From: JALOAR01 sp041649615
GTDB taxonomy: Bacteria > Patescibacteriota > Minisyncoccia > UBA6257 > Colwellbacteraceae
Direction: 5' to 3'
Assembly (NCBI GenBank): GCA_041649615.1
Contig: JBAZMT010000001.1
Span: forward strand, 62,001 to 126,000
DNA: 64,000 nt
Positions 33,171 through 41,792 of the stretch are shown here, in pieces. The notes beneath the pieces were generated by a model. That model made no database searches and was not told the origin of the DNA. It worked only from the letters and a program-made list of their open reading frames with translations. Every line of letters starts with the position of its first letter. The stretch's first letter is position 1. A program made the translations under genes and the position numbers.

Positions 33171-33922
33171 GGTATTGCTGATAATTGCAGTCTTTTATTC
33201 GTATTAAACCTAAGCGTGGAGACCATTCTCTTAAGTATTTTCTTGAGCAAAGCCGCGTTCTTCTCCATGTTATCATTATACAATCCGGCGAGGCGCATCT
33301 TCATAAAGGTTTCAAATTCTTCCGAAGAAGCAAATTTCTGGGGGACGTCTTTTTTTGATTTGGATTTTTTTTCGCTTGCCAGTTCAAGAGCGAATCCCGG
33401 CCGACCGAAGGATCGCTGAACAATTTGTGCCGCTTTAACGGAAGAAATTCCTTCAGAAACAAGCAAAGATACGATTTCTTCGTTTTTAACCTGCGGGAAA
33501 TACAATTTCCTTAAACGGGAAGCGAGAGTCGGAAGAAGATTTTCCGAGCCGGAAGCGATGAAGATGATGAGCGCGTGAGTCGGGGGCTCCTCCACAATCT
33601 TCAAGGCGGCGTTTTGCGCTTCGGGAGTCATTTTGTCCGCCGATTCCACGATGACCGATCGAAATTCGGACATAACCGGTCTTTCGCGGAGGAATCTCCT
33701 CATCTCTCTTATTTTGTCAATGCCAATCTTCGTTTCGCCCGCGGTAATAATGAGTCTTTCTTGAGGCACCGAAGGATTGCCTTCCAACTCACGCGTAAGG
33801 ATGTCCGCGAAAGAAAATTTGCCTACCTGGGGCTCTCCGAAAAAAAGAAAGCTTCCCGTGAGAAGATTTTTATTCTTCAGGCGATCAATTATTTCTTTTT
33901 CCCGTTCTCTTCCGATAAGCAT
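33158..33922 (-). CDS. holB: DNA polymerase III delta'-like clamp-loader subunit
   Basis: 254 residues with AAA+ features: FFGEPQVGKFSFADIL (a P-loop-like segment), VIVESADKMTPEAQNAALKI and a sensor region SGSENLLPTLASRLRKL. The Walker B acid is present but the usual DEAH is VESADK, as in delta' subunits that lack ATPase function. It works with DnaX at 11.7 kb in loading the clamp. The single-nt overlap with the second mreB suggests co-transcription. Confidence 0.85.
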   Translation of the reverse strand: MLIGREREKEIIDRLKNKNLLTGSFLFFGEPQVGKFSFADILTRELEGNPSVPQERLIITAGETKIGIDKIREMRRFLRERPVMSEFRSVIVESADKMTPEAQNAALKIVEEPPTHALIIFIASGSENLLPTLASRLRKLYFPQVKNEEIVSLLVSEGISSVKAAQIVQRSFGRPGFALELASEKKSKSKKDVPQKFASSEEFETFMKMRLAGLYNDNMEKNAALLKKILKRMVSTLRFNTNKRLQLSAIPWTR

Positions 33923-34932
33923 CAGTTATTCTTATTAAGAAGAGTTTTTTTGTAAGTATCAAGATGGTTTAAAATAGTGCCCGATCCTTTGGCCACGCAG
34001 AGAAGAGAATCTTCCGCAATGTAGGACTCTACGCCCAGGATTCTCTTAAAGAACTCATCAATGTTTCTTAAGTTCGCGCTTCCACCCGAGACGATAATTC
34101 CTTTTTCCATAATGTCCGCCACAAGCTCCGGAGGGGTTTCGTTAAACACTTTTTGAATGGAAGCGGCAACGTCAAGAAGAAGAGGGTTCAGGGCTTCGGC
34201 GATTTCATTTGAAGTTATCACGATGTCTTTCGGAAGGCCGCTTACGATATCCCGTCCGCGTATTTCAAATTCCAGTTTATTTTTCAAAGGCAAAGCCGAG
34301 CCGGCGGCGATTTTAGCCGCTTCGGCCGTTTGCTCGCCGATCGCCAAAGAATTTTTCTTTTTAACGAATTCCATTATGGCCGTATCAAATTTGTTTCCGG
34401 CCACCCGCAGGGAAGACGAACAAACGATACTTCCCAAAGATATTACGGCGACCTCGCTCGTTCCTCCGCCGATATTTACGATCATATTACCGGAAGAAGA
34501 ATTAATGGGGATGCCCGCCCCAAGGGCGGCTAAAAGAGGTTCTCTCACAACGTAGGCGTTTTTTGCGCCCGCTTCGGTAGCAGCGTTCAAGACCGCTCTT
34601 TTTTCGGTGGGTGTTATGCCGGCGGGAACGGAAATAACCACGTCCGGCCGCCAAAAATTAAAGCCGCCGGAGGCTTTTTTAATGAAATACGTGAGCATGG
34701 CTTTCGTGATGTAATAATCAGCGATAACGCCGTCTTTAAGCGGCCGGTAGGCGGAAATATCGCCCGGAGTGCGGCCGATCATTTCCTTGGCTTCATGGCC
34801 AACGGCCAGTACCCTGTTTTCCGGAAGACTCAACGCCACTATTGTCGGTTCATTGATGACAAACCCCTTTGCTGGGGTGTAAACAACGGTATTCGTGGTT
34901 CCTAAATCAATCCCGATTTGCCTGACGAGCAT
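33922..34932 (-). CDS. Second MreB/Mbl-like actin homologue
   Basis: 336 residues with the same phosphate-loop motifs as the other copy (QIGIDLGTTNTVVY, MIVNIGGGTSEVAVIS, GIIVSGGSANLRNID) but clearly diverged. It heads an operon with holB, frr, rseP and proS, not with mreC. TATAAT (34939-34944) ends 6 nt before the ATG, predicting a leaderless mRNA. It may be an Mbl-type paralogue with a distinct filament role. Confidence 0.93.
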   Translation of the reverse strand: MLVRQIGIDLGTTNTVVYTPAKGFVINEPTIVALSLPENRVLAVGHEAKEMIGRTPGDISAYRPLKDGVIADYYITKAMLTYFIKKASGGFNFWRPDVVISVPAGITPTEKRAVLNAATEAGAKNAYVVREPLLAALGAGIPINSSSGNMIVNIGGGTSEVAVISLGSIVCSSSLRVAGNKFDTAIMEFVKKKNSLAIGEQTAEAAKIAAGSALPLKNKLEFEIRGRDIVSGLPKDIVITSNEIAEALNPLLLDVAASIQKVFNETPPELVADIMEKGIIVSGGSANLRNIDEFFKRILGVESYIAEDSLLCVAKGSGTILNHLDTYKKTLLNKNN

Positions 34933-34963
34933 GGTATGATTATATTACTCACAGCCAGCATCT

Positions 34964-36151
34964 ATGTCTAATTATGCAAGAAAGGCCGTATTTTTGGCAC
35001 TTATAGCTGTTTTTATTACCGCGGGAGTTCCTCTCGTCTTCTTTTCGTGCGGATACAGATTCAGCCTGAGTACCTTAAAAATCACCAAAAGCGGCGGACT
35101 TTACGTGAGAAGCGTTCCGCCAGACGCAAAAATTTACGTGGACAGAAAACCCGTAACAAACAGCTCCAGCATATTGAGTTCCGGCACTTTGATAAACGGT
35201 CTTACTCCGGGGAAATACGAACTTAAAGTGACGAAAGATGGGTATTACGCGTTTTTAGCCGAGGCCGAGATAATCCCCTTGCAGGCAAGCTCCTTCGGAG
35301 GGCTTGTGCTCGCTCCCACCGTTTATAATTCGTATTTAACGGGAGACATTTCCGATTTTTACATTCAGGGAAGCGAAACGATCGTTGAAGATTCGGCCGG
35401 AAAATTACGCTACAAAAATCAAGTAATTCCGGGAGAACAATTCGGATTTTTCACGGCTGACGGAAAATCGGTTGTCACTTCGGTTTCAGGGGACGGCGAA
35501 CGGATATATCTTCTGATTTCGCTTTCAAATCCGAGAGCGTCCACGAACATCAATGAAGTTTTCTGGAGTTTGAAATCCAGCAAATTGGGCTTTATAGGAG
35601 AAGTTCCCGTTCAGGCAATAGCCCCGCATCCCTACGATCCCGATAAATTGCTTGTTAGCACCGCGGCCAGATTATATGCGGTGGATATAAAAAACATGGC
35701 GATAACGATAATGGGCAATGGTGCCGAGAAAATACTGCCGGGAAATCCTTCGGTTATTCTTTTGAGCAATAATTCGCTCATAAATTACAATTTAACTCTC
35801 AAGACCAGAACGCCCATTATGGGGGTGGAGAATGCTCGAATTATTTCCGTTTCTCCGAACGGCAGAAAAATCGCAACGTTATGGGAAAATAAAACGCTTG
35901 AGATATACGATGCCACGGACAAGAAATCATTAAGATTCAACCTCTCGGGATTGAATGACATAAAAGACATTTTCTGGCATAAAGGGGGAAATTATTTATT
36001 TGTTCTCGCCGACAATAACGTTTATTTCGTTTATGCGGAGAAAGAAGGAATAAATCCGCAAATAATATACGAAGGCGCCGAAAAAGCCGTTTATTCGGAT
36101 GGCGGACTTTATGTTCTCTCTCAGGGAGAAATTAAGACGTCAAAATTTTAG
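34964..36151 (+). CDS. Membrane-anchored PEGA-domain protein with a beta-propeller-like C-terminus
   Basis: 395 residues. An N-terminal hydrophobic segment (AVFLALIAVFITAGVPLVFF) anchors it, followed by a PEGA domain (GGLYVRSVPPDAKIYVDRKP through LTPGKYELKVTKDGYYAF). The remaining 280 residues have repeated strand patterns such as ARIISVSPNGRKIATLWENK and NYLFVLADNNVYFVYAEK, resembling WD40/TolB-like propeller blades. It is likely surface-exposed; partner unknown. It is divergent from the second mreB and its 3' end overlaps the convergent map gene by 20 nt. Confidence 0.82.
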   Translation: MSNYARKAVFLALIAVFITAGVPLVFFSCGYRFSLSTLKITKSGGLYVRSVPPDAKIYVDRKPVTNSSSILSSGTLINGLTPGKYELKVTKDGYYAFLAEAEIIPLQASSFGGLVLAPTVYNSYLTGDISDFYIQGSETIVEDSAGKLRYKNQVIPGEQFGFFTADGKSVVTSVSGDGERIYLLISLSNPRASTNINEVFWSLKSSKLGFIGEVPVQAIAPHPYDPDKLLVSTAARLYAVDIKNMAITIMGNGAEKILPGNPSVILLSNNSLINYNLTLKTRTPIMGVENARIISVSPNGRKIATLWENKTLEIYDATDKKSLRFNLSGLNDIKDIFWHKGGNYLFVLADNNVYFVYAEKEGINPQIIYEGAEKAVYSDGGLYVLSQGEIKTSKF

Positions 36152-36893
36152 GACCCGAGATTGACGCAAACACCGTGTGTTCAAAATGAGCAGCAGGTTT
36201 GCCGTCCACGGTTTTGAAGCTTCCGTCCGGAAGTTCAAAGACTTCTGAGGTTCCCAATGAAAACATCGGTTCAAGGGCAAGAACCATTCCTTCTTCAATC
36301 AGAGCGCCCGTTCCAACTCGCCCCACATTAAAAACCAGCGGGTCTTCATGAGGGGCAAATCCGACTCCGTGTCCGGCGAGACCGTCAATGACGGAGACGC
36401 CGTATTTTTTGGCGACCGAAGAAATGGCAAAGCCGATGTCACCGAGTCTTTTACCGGGACGCACTTCTTCAATTCCCGCATACAGCGCTTCTTCAGTCGC
36501 ACGAAGGAGACGGGTAATTTCGGGCGAAGTTTTGCCTATAACAATCGTTCGCGCCGAATCGGTGAAACGATCTTTATAGTTCACTCCCATATCAATTTTT
36601 AAAACATCTCCTTCTTTCAACTCTCTTTTATCGGGAATTCCGTGCACGACAACGCTTCCCAAAGAAGCGCAAATGGAAGCGGGATAAGCGCGTTTCGCGC
36701 CCTCCGGACGATACCCTAAAAATGACGGCGTGGCGTCATAAGAAGAAATCAGATCAAACGCCAACCGGTCTAAGAAACTCAATTTGACGCCCGGAGCGGC
36801 GGCTTTGGAGACTTCCTCTAGAACGGTTTTTAGAATGCGTCCCGAAACTTCAAGGAGAGCTAGGTCTTTTTCGGATTTAATTATCGGCTTCAA
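36132..36893 (-). CDS. map: Methionine aminopeptidase, type I
   Basis: Removes the initiator Met from nascent proteins. 253 residues with the five metal ligands in order: Asp in KIDMGV, Asp in DRFTDSAR, His in GHGVGF, Glu in LALEPMFS and Glu in AHFEHTVF. No N-terminal SH3 or zinc extension, hence type I (Ia). It overlaps adk by 17 nt, continuing the spc-operon order secY-adk-map. Confidence 0.95.
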   Translation of the reverse strand: MKPIIKSEKDLALLEVSGRILKTVLEEVSKAAAPGVKLSFLDRLAFDLISSYDATPSFLGYRPEGAKRAYPASICASLGSVVVHGIPDKRELKEGDVLKIDMGVNYKDRFTDSARTIVIGKTSPEITRLLRATEEALYAGIEEVRPGKRLGDIGFAISSVAKKYGVSVIDGLAGHGVGFAPHEDPLVFNVGRVGTGALIEEGMVLALEPMFSLGTSEVFELPDGSFKTVDGKPAAHFEHTVFASISGPKILTS

Positions 36894-37497
36894 AAAACTT
36901 TTTTACTTCTTTTTCCACGGCGCGTTCCACCGTTTTGACGGAAGGAGTTCCATCTATGCCGGCAACTTTAATTCCCCGTTTCTTTAACTCACGCACAACA
37001 GGAAGAGTTTCACGCTGGTACACGCGGCACCTTACTCTTATGACCGAAGGTTCGTCAAGGCCGGTCCGTCCGCGTTTGGAATTTCTTTTGACGGATTCCG
37101 AAACGGGAATGCGAAGAAACACAACTAAAATATTTTTGAGTCCGTAGCGCCTTATAAGCGTATCGGCGACTCCTCCACCTTTGAGATTAAAAGCCTCTCT
37201 CATCGTCCGCGGGCTGCCGCTCATTACAAGGCCTTTTCCTTTGACATAAAACTTCTTAATTTGTTTTTTAACTTCCGCTCCTGCCCAATTTGAGTCGGCC
37301 AACTTGCCCGACATAAAGAGTTTTCTTTGCCTTCTTAGAATTGCGTTTTTTTTAAGAAGACTTGTGTCATTTACAAGTTTTTCAATGTGTTTACCCGTAT
37401 CAAAATGAGTTAATCCGTATTTTTTGGCGATAATTCCCGCTTGCGTTCCTTTTCCCGCTCCGGGAGGACCATAAAAAAGAATGACATGCTTCTGCAT
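36877..37497 (-). CDS. adk: Adenylate kinase
   Basis: 206 residues. P-loop GPPGAGKGTQ at residues 10-19, NMP-binding THFDTGKHI, and RTMREAF after SGSPR. The lid is short and lacks the four zinc cysteines. Several positions differ from textbook Adk (SGSPRT in place of DGFPRT), so the substrate may be a different nucleoside monophosphate, but location between secY and map strongly supports adk. TATACT (37504-37509) ends 6 nt before the ATG, so it also has its own leaderless promoter. Confidence 0.88.
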   Translation of the reverse strand: MQKHVILFYGPPGAGKGTQAGIIAKKYGLTHFDTGKHIEKLVNDTSLLKKNAILRRQRKLFMSGKLADSNWAGAEVKKQIKKFYVKGKGLVMSGSPRTMREAFNLKGGGVADTLIRRYGLKNILVVFLRIPVSESVKRNSKRGRTGLDEPSVIRVRCRVYQRETLPVVRELKKRGIKVAGIDGTPSVKTVERAVEKEVKKFFEADN

Positions 37498-37524
37498 AAA
37501 TGAAGTATAACAGAGCCAGTTATC

Positions 37525-37665
37525 TTCCTGTAATTCCCTTCAAGACGCGCGTCAGACACTCCAGCGAGTGCCTGCGCTCACTCTCAACCTCGCTATTTTC
37601 ATCCTTCGGATGAAAAACCATGCTAGCAGGGTTTCCGAACGGTCTTTCAGAGAATTACAGGAAGA
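37525..37665. repeat. Palindrome-bounded intergenic element between secY and adk
   Basis: In the 219-nt gap between secY and adk, CTTCCTGTAATTC (37525-37537) and GAATTACAGGAAG (37653-37665) form a perfect 13-bp inverted repeat. Inside are a CACTC-CAGC-GAGTG hairpin and TTTTCATCC-TTC-GGATGAAAA. No reading frame of note. It could be a structured RNA (terminator or processing site on the secY transcript) or an inserted palindromic element. Part of its interior resembles the one at 51567. Confidence 0.5.
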
Positions 37666-37716
37666 AGATCTATCAGCCAGGACCTTTGCAGAAGCAAGGG
37701 TCAAAAGAGGGGGAAA

Positions 37717-38997
37717 TTATTCCGTAACTTCGTATTCCCTCATCTTTAACTGAGAATCAATTTGATTCCAAGAATCAAGAGCAACCGAAACGACGATCAA
37801 AAGCGCCGTTCCGCCGATTACAAAGCTATGACCCACAAACGATTGAACCGCGATAGGAAGAATGGCAATAAGTCCCAAGAACAACGCGCCGAAAAGAGTG
37901 ATTTTATTAACAATCGTAGAAATGTATTTGGAAGTCGGTTCTCCGGGTCTCGTACCTGGAATAAACCCTCCCGATTGCTGGAGATTTTTGGAGATTTCTT
38001 TCGGATCAAACACGACCGCGGTGTAGAAATAAGTGAATATGAAAACCAAAAAGAAATAGATCAGTCCGTAGGCAAGTTGATTGCTCATGAATCGGGTAAT
38101 GGCGTCATTTATGCCCGTTCCGATACCGGGAGCGAAGCTCACAATGATTTGCCCCAACATTTGAGGGAAAGAAAGCATCGCCATTGCGAAGATAATCGGA
38201 ATGACCCCCGCTTGGTTGACTCTTATCGGAAGATAACTTTCAACTCCGCCGTAGACTCTATTGCCTCTTATTCTTTTCGGATAAGAGACCAATACTTTGT
38301 GTTCTCCCTGGTTCACAAACACCACTCCCGCGATGACGACAAGCGCGATTACGGCGAAAATAAGAAGAGTGTCCCATCTCATCAATCCTTCCGAGATCTG
38401 GGCGAAAACGTTTCCGAGCGTCATGGGAAGACCGGCGACTATTCCCGCAAAGATTATGAGAGAAACGCCGTTTCCCAATTTTTGCTCGTCAATCAGCTCG
38501 CCGACCCAGAGAAGAATCATTGACGCGGCCGTGGCAGTTAGGGCGTTTATCCAGAAAGACAAATCAAGCAAACTGAAGGCCGGAAAAACTTTTTGGGAAA
38601 CGAGAAAAGTGAGCAAGGCGTACGTTTGGAGTATCGCGAGAGGTACGGTTATAAATCGGCTCAACCGGTTGAATTTGGCTCTTCCGGCGGCTCCTTCTTC
38701 GTAGTAAATCTCTTTAAGACGCGGGAAGACCATCGTCAAAAGCTGAAGGATTATAGTCGCCGTGATGTAAGGACCTACACCCAAGAGAGCGATAGAAAGT
38801 TTGCCGATCGCTCCTCCCGAGAAAATGTTTAAAATCCCAAAAAAATTGTTAGCGGCAAGAAGTCCTTTTAAAGCCTCAAGATTTACTCCCGGTAAAGGAA
38901 TGGCCGCCAACAGTCTAAAGAAAACGAGTAGACCCAAAATCACCAAGATTTTTTTCCTGGTGTCCGGGTGTCTGAATATTTCTAAAATCTTAGCCAT
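37717..38997 (-). CDS. secY: Protein translocase subunit SecY
   Basis: 426 residues, ten membrane segments; the channel of the Sec system. Marks are RLLAAIPLPGVN at the start, GGAIGKLSIALLGVGPYI (plug region), and the C-terminal FIPGTRPGEPTSKYI loop that contacts SecA and the ribosome. Its ATG overlaps the stop of the truncated rplO by 8 nt, so the two are translationally coupled in the spc operon. Confidence 0.96.
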   Translation of the reverse strand: MAKILEIFRHPDTRKKILVILGLLVFFRLLAAIPLPGVNLEALKGLLAANNFFGILNIFSGGAIGKLSIALLGVGPYITATIILQLLTMVFPRLKEIYYEEGAAGRAKFNRLSRFITVPLAILQTYALLTFLVSQKVFPAFSLLDLSFWINALTATAASMILLWVGELIDEQKLGNGVSLIIFAGIVAGLPMTLGNVFAQISEGLMRWDTLLIFAVIALVVIAGVVFVNQGEHKVLVSYPKRIRGNRVYGGVESYLPIRVNQAGVIPIIFAMAMLSFPQMLGQIIVSFAPGIGTGINDAITRFMSNQLAYGLIYFFLVFIFTYFYTAVVFDPKEISKNLQQSGGFIPGTRPGEPTSKYISTIVNKITLFGALFLGLIAILPIAVQSFVGHSFVIGGTALLIVVSVALDSWNQIDSQLKMREYEVTE

Positions 38998-39178
38998 GCT
39001 TTCCTCTGAGCTTCGGCGTCCTCTGCACCAAATCTCTTACGGCAGGTCGGATTTTTCTTCCCGCTCGGGATTTCTGTCCTTTTTGTCCCCTTCCGGCCGT
39101 ACGACCGCGTTTTCCTCCGCGAGCGATCCGCTTCTTGTCCTTATTATAGTGCTCTGGTTGTAATTCGTGTAGCTGCAT
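38990..39178 (-). CDS. rplO: Ribosomal protein uL15, truncated to the N-terminal segment
   Basis: Only 62 residues against the usual 140-150. The N-terminal part is normal: MQLHELQPEHYNKDKKRIAR, then GGKRGRTAGRGQKGQKSRAG. After LVQRTPKLRGKHG the frame stops in the secY start codon region. The glycine/arginine-rich N-terminal tail, which threads into 23S rRNA, is kept, while the C-terminal globular domain is lost. A local frameshift cannot explain it because secY is intact from 38997 onward, leaving no room for the missing part. It begins 1 nt after rpsE. Confidence 0.85.
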   Translation of the reverse strand: MQLHELQPEHYNKDKKRIARGGKRGRTAGRGQKGQKSRAGRKIRPAVRDLVQRTPKLRGKHG

Positions 39179-39769
39179 TTATTTGGAGCTTTTCAGTTTT
39201 TTGAGCGCTTCAATCGTGGCCATGGCGTTCGTAAGTTTGTTTTTCGTTCCGCCCAAACATTTGGCGGTAACGTCTTTAACGCCCGATAAGAGCATTACGG
39301 CTCTCACCGCTCCACCCGCCATGAGTCCGTGTCCGACTTGGGCCGGTTTGAGTAAGACTTCCGCGGCGGAAAATTTCGCTTTCGTCTCGTGAGGTATCGT
39401 TCCGTTCACGATTTTAAAAGTAATAAGTTTTCTCTTGGCGGCGGTTTTGGCTTTTTGAATGGCGGCTTGAACGTCCGCGCCTTTCGCCACGCCTACGCCA
39501 ACCGTTCCTTTGCCGTCTCCAATGACGACTGTCGCTCTGAATCTGAATCTCTTTCCTCCGGCAACAACGCGAGTAACGCGTCTTAAATCAAGAACGGATT
39601 CGTTCATTCCATCTCTTTCTTTTTCCGGCCGAGAATTGCGGCGAGGTCCTCCGTCTCTTCTAGAACCGGTGCGCCTCATATTTCTGCCTCTGCCATTATT
39701 TTCGGGAGAAGGAGTGTTTCTAACCTCTGTCGGCGCCGTATTATTTTGTATTTCTTTTTCGTGAGCCAT
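39179..39769 (-). CDS. rpsE: Ribosomal protein uS5
   Basis: 196 residues. The S5 domain is standard (ESVLDLRRVTRVVAGGKRFR, VVIGDGKGTVGVGVAKGADV and the C-terminal KCLGGTKNKLTNAMATIEAL). A basic, Asn/Arg/Gly-rich N-terminal extension of about 50 residues precedes it. In most bacteria rpmD (uL30) follows; here rplO starts at the next base, so rpmD is absent. Confidence 0.96.
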   Translation of the reverse strand: MAHEKEIQNNTAPTEVRNTPSPENNGRGRNMRRTGSRRDGGPRRNSRPEKERDGMNESVLDLRRVTRVVAGGKRFRFRATVVIGDGKGTVGVGVAKGADVQAAIQKAKTAAKRKLITFKIVNGTIPHETKAKFSAAEVLLKPAQVGHGLMAGGAVRAVMLLSGVKDVTAKCLGGTKNKLTNAMATIEALKKLKSSK

Positions 39770-39776
39770 GATTCGC

Positions 39777-40130
39777 TTATATTTTGATTCCTGATTTTCT
39801 TAAGGCTTCCGCGACAGATTTAATCCGACCGTGATATTTATAAGGGCCTTTATCAAAGACCATCATTTCAATTCCCGCTTCTTTAGCTTTTTTCGCCATA
39901 AGAGTACCGAGAGATTCGGCTCTTTCCGATTTCGTTTTACCTTCTTTCAGTTCTCTTGTGGAGGCCGAGGCGATGGTTTTACGAACAGAGTCGTCAATCG
40001 CTTGAGCATACGTGTATCGGTTGCTTCTAAATACCGAAAGCCTCGGCTTTTTGGCCGTACCCAAAAGTTTCGCCCGCGTGCGCAAGGCTCTCTTTTTCGT
40101 TCTTAGGTTGTTTCTTTTAATTCGGTTCAT
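39777..40130 (-). CDS. rplR: Ribosomal protein uL18
   Basis: 117 residues with the expected RLSVFRSNRYTYAQAIDD and FDKGPYKYHGRIKSVAEALR. Binds 5S rRNA. Standard spc-operon place between rplF and rpsE. Confidence 0.96.
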   Translation of the reverse strand: MNRIKRNNLRTKKRALRTRAKLLGTAKKPRLSVFRSNRYTYAQAIDDSVRKTIASASTRELKEGKTKSERAESLGTLMAKKAKEAGIEMMVFDKGPYKYHGRIKSVAEALRKSGIKI

Positions 40131-40151
40131 GGCAACATTAAAAGACGCATA

Positions 40152-40703
40152 TTACTTGGATTCGCCGGCTCCGGCAACTTTCTTACCGGCCTTTCTTCTT
40201 ATAACTTCACCCACGTACATTATTCCGGTTCCTTTGTACGGCTCCGGTTTTTTGATCGCTCGGATTTCCGCGGCGACTTCTCCCACCATTCGTTTGTCCG
40301 CGCCGGAAATTTTCAGAATGTTTTTTTCCGTAGAAGCTTTTACGCCCTCGGGAAGTTCAAACTTAACCGGATGAGAAAAACCGACGCTTAAGACGATCGA
40401 GTTGCCTTCAATGTTGGCTCTGTAACCGACTCCCTCGATTTTCAGCTCTTTCACGAAGTCCGAGGTTACTCCCAAAACGGCGTTTGCAGCGAGCGCTCTC
40501 ATCGTGCCCCAGTTAGACTTGGTTTGCTTGTCCGAGGAAGAAATACTGAATGATAAAACGTTGTCTTCCATTTTAGGTGAGACTCCGGGCAAGATAGGAA
40601 CTTCTAAATTTCCGTTTTTTCCGGAAAATTTAATCACGTCTTCGTTTATAGCGAGATTTACTCCTTCGGGAATATTTATAATTTGTTTTCCGATTTTAGA
40701 CAT
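40152..40703 (-). CDS. rplF: Ribosomal protein uL6
   Basis: 183 residues with two L6 repeats; SKIGKQIINIPEGVNLAI at the N-terminus, the C-terminal KKPEPYKGTGIMYVGEVIRR is highly conserved. Sits near the sarcin-ricin loop, where EF-Tu and EF-G bind. Confidence 0.96.
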   Translation of the reverse strand: MSKIGKQIINIPEGVNLAINEDVIKFSGKNGNLEVPILPGVSPKMEDNVLSFSISSSDKQTKSNWGTMRALAANAVLGVTSDFVKELKIEGVGYRANIEGNSIVLSVGFSHPVKFELPEGVKASTEKNILKISGADKRMVGEVAAEIRAIKKPEPYKGTGIMYVGEVIRRKAGKKVAGAGESK

Positions 40704-40706
40704 GAG

Positions 40707-41087
40707 TTACCAGATTTCAAATAAGACTTCGCCGCCGATTTTTGCCATTCTCGCTTCTTTTCCCGTCATTATCCCTTTCGGGGTCGTCATAAAATAATCG
40801 CCGTATCCTTGTTTGGACGAGCGAATGTCCTTATAACCCAGATAAGTTCTTCGCGAAGGCCGGCTTACGAGCTTTATCCCGTTAATTTTAGATTCGTCCC
40901 CTTCATATTTAACAGCGATATCAATGATTTTTTTGACGCTTCTTCCTTTCTTCTCGGCAGATTCCAAATAGCCCCTTCTCACGAGGGCCTCCGCTATTTC
41001 GTAATCAAGTCTGGAAAAAGGTGCCTTAAGCCTCCGCTTTCCGGCCATTACGGCATTCCTTATTCTTGTTAGCATGCTTATATACAT
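40707..41087 (-). CDS. rpsH: Ribosomal protein uS8
   Basis: 126 residues. N-terminal LTRIRNAVMAGKRRLKAPFS and the C-terminal YFMTTPKGIMTGKEARMAKI and GGEVLFEIW follow the family (STSKG there reads TTPKG). Primary 16S-binding protein, and in many bacteria the translational repressor of the spc operon. Confidence 0.95.
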   Translation of the reverse strand: MYISMLTRIRNAVMAGKRRLKAPFSRLDYEIAEALVRRGYLESAEKKGRSVKKIIDIAVKYEGDESKINGIKLVSRPSRRTYLGYKDIRSSKQGYGDYFMTTPKGIMTGKEARMAKIGGEVLFEIW

Positions 41088-41099
41088 GGGTGGTGTTGT

Positions 41100-41285
41100 T
41101 TACCAAGAAGCTTTTTTAACGCCCGGGACCATGCCTTTGGAAGCGAGTTCCCTGAAGCATATTCGGCAAAGGCCAAAATCCCTTATATAGCCGTGTTTTC
41201 GGCCGCATTTAAAACAGCGGTTCACTGCCCGCGTGCTGAATTTTGGTTTTTTTCTAGCTCTCGCTATTACCGATTCTTTAGCCAT
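41100..41285 (-). CDS. rpsN: Ribosomal protein uS14, zinc-binding type Z
   Basis: 61 residues with the C+ pattern CFKCGRKHGYIRDFGLCRIC, four cysteines for one zinc. The short type-Z form is common in CPR and Gram-positives. Confidence 0.96.
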   Translation of the reverse strand: MAKESVIARARKKPKFSTRAVNRCFKCGRKHGYIRDFGLCRICFRELASKGMVPGVKKASW

Positions 41286-41290
41286 ATTTT

Positions 41291-41791
41291 TTATTTAACG
41301 GCGACTAATGGTATCCCTTTTTCCTTGAAAAAATCAATGGCTTCTTCCCGGGTTAATCCTTCCGTGACGAGCGTTACTTCCAAGCCAAAAGTGACTTTTG
41401 ACGACTCGGGGCTTGCTTCGGGAAAAACGAACTGATCTTTAAAGCCAAGGTTCAAATTACCCGCTCCGTCAACTTTGCTTTCGGGAACGCCCCTGAAATC
41501 TCTTACGCGGGGAAGAACTATTTTGGCGAGTTTGTTGAAAAAATCTTCCTTTCTTTTTCCGCGCAAGGTAGCGACCACTCCCACAACGTCGTTTTGTCTA
41601 ACTTTAAATCCGGCGACCGATTTTTTCGCTTTTCTCACAGCGGGTCTTTGACCGACAATGTTCCCTAACTCCGAAATAATATCCGGAAGAACTTTCTCCT
41701 CAAAACTCGCGTTTTGACCACGCATTTTTCCGATACCCGCCGAAACGACTATTTTAAAAAGATTATTTAATTTTTCTCCGGATTTTCTCAT
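41291..41791 (-). CDS. rplE: Ribosomal protein uL5
   Basis: 166 residues from ATG 41791. The open frame extends to 41932, but that part overlaps rplX and does not look like L5; MRKSGEKLNNLFKIVVSAGI is the natural beginning, 1 nt after the rplX stop. Family features: IVGQRPAVRKAKKSVAGFKV, RGKRKEDFFNKL and VRDFRGVPESKVDGAGNLNL. It binds 5S rRNA. Confidence 0.94.
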   Translation of the reverse strand: MRKSGEKLNNLFKIVVSAGIGKMRGQNASFEEKVLPDIISELGNIVGQRPAVRKAKKSVAGFKVRQNDVVGVVATLRGKRKEDFFNKLAKIVLPRVRDFRGVPESKVDGAGNLNLGFKDQFVFPEASPESSKVTFGLEVTLVTEGLTREEAIDFFKEKGIPLVAVK

Positions 41792-41792
41792 T

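Noticed and set aside
38990..38997. A frameshift or sequencing error at the end of rplO.
   Set aside because: secY is complete from its ATG at 38997, so there is no remaining sequence in any frame that could encode the missing uL15 C-terminus here.
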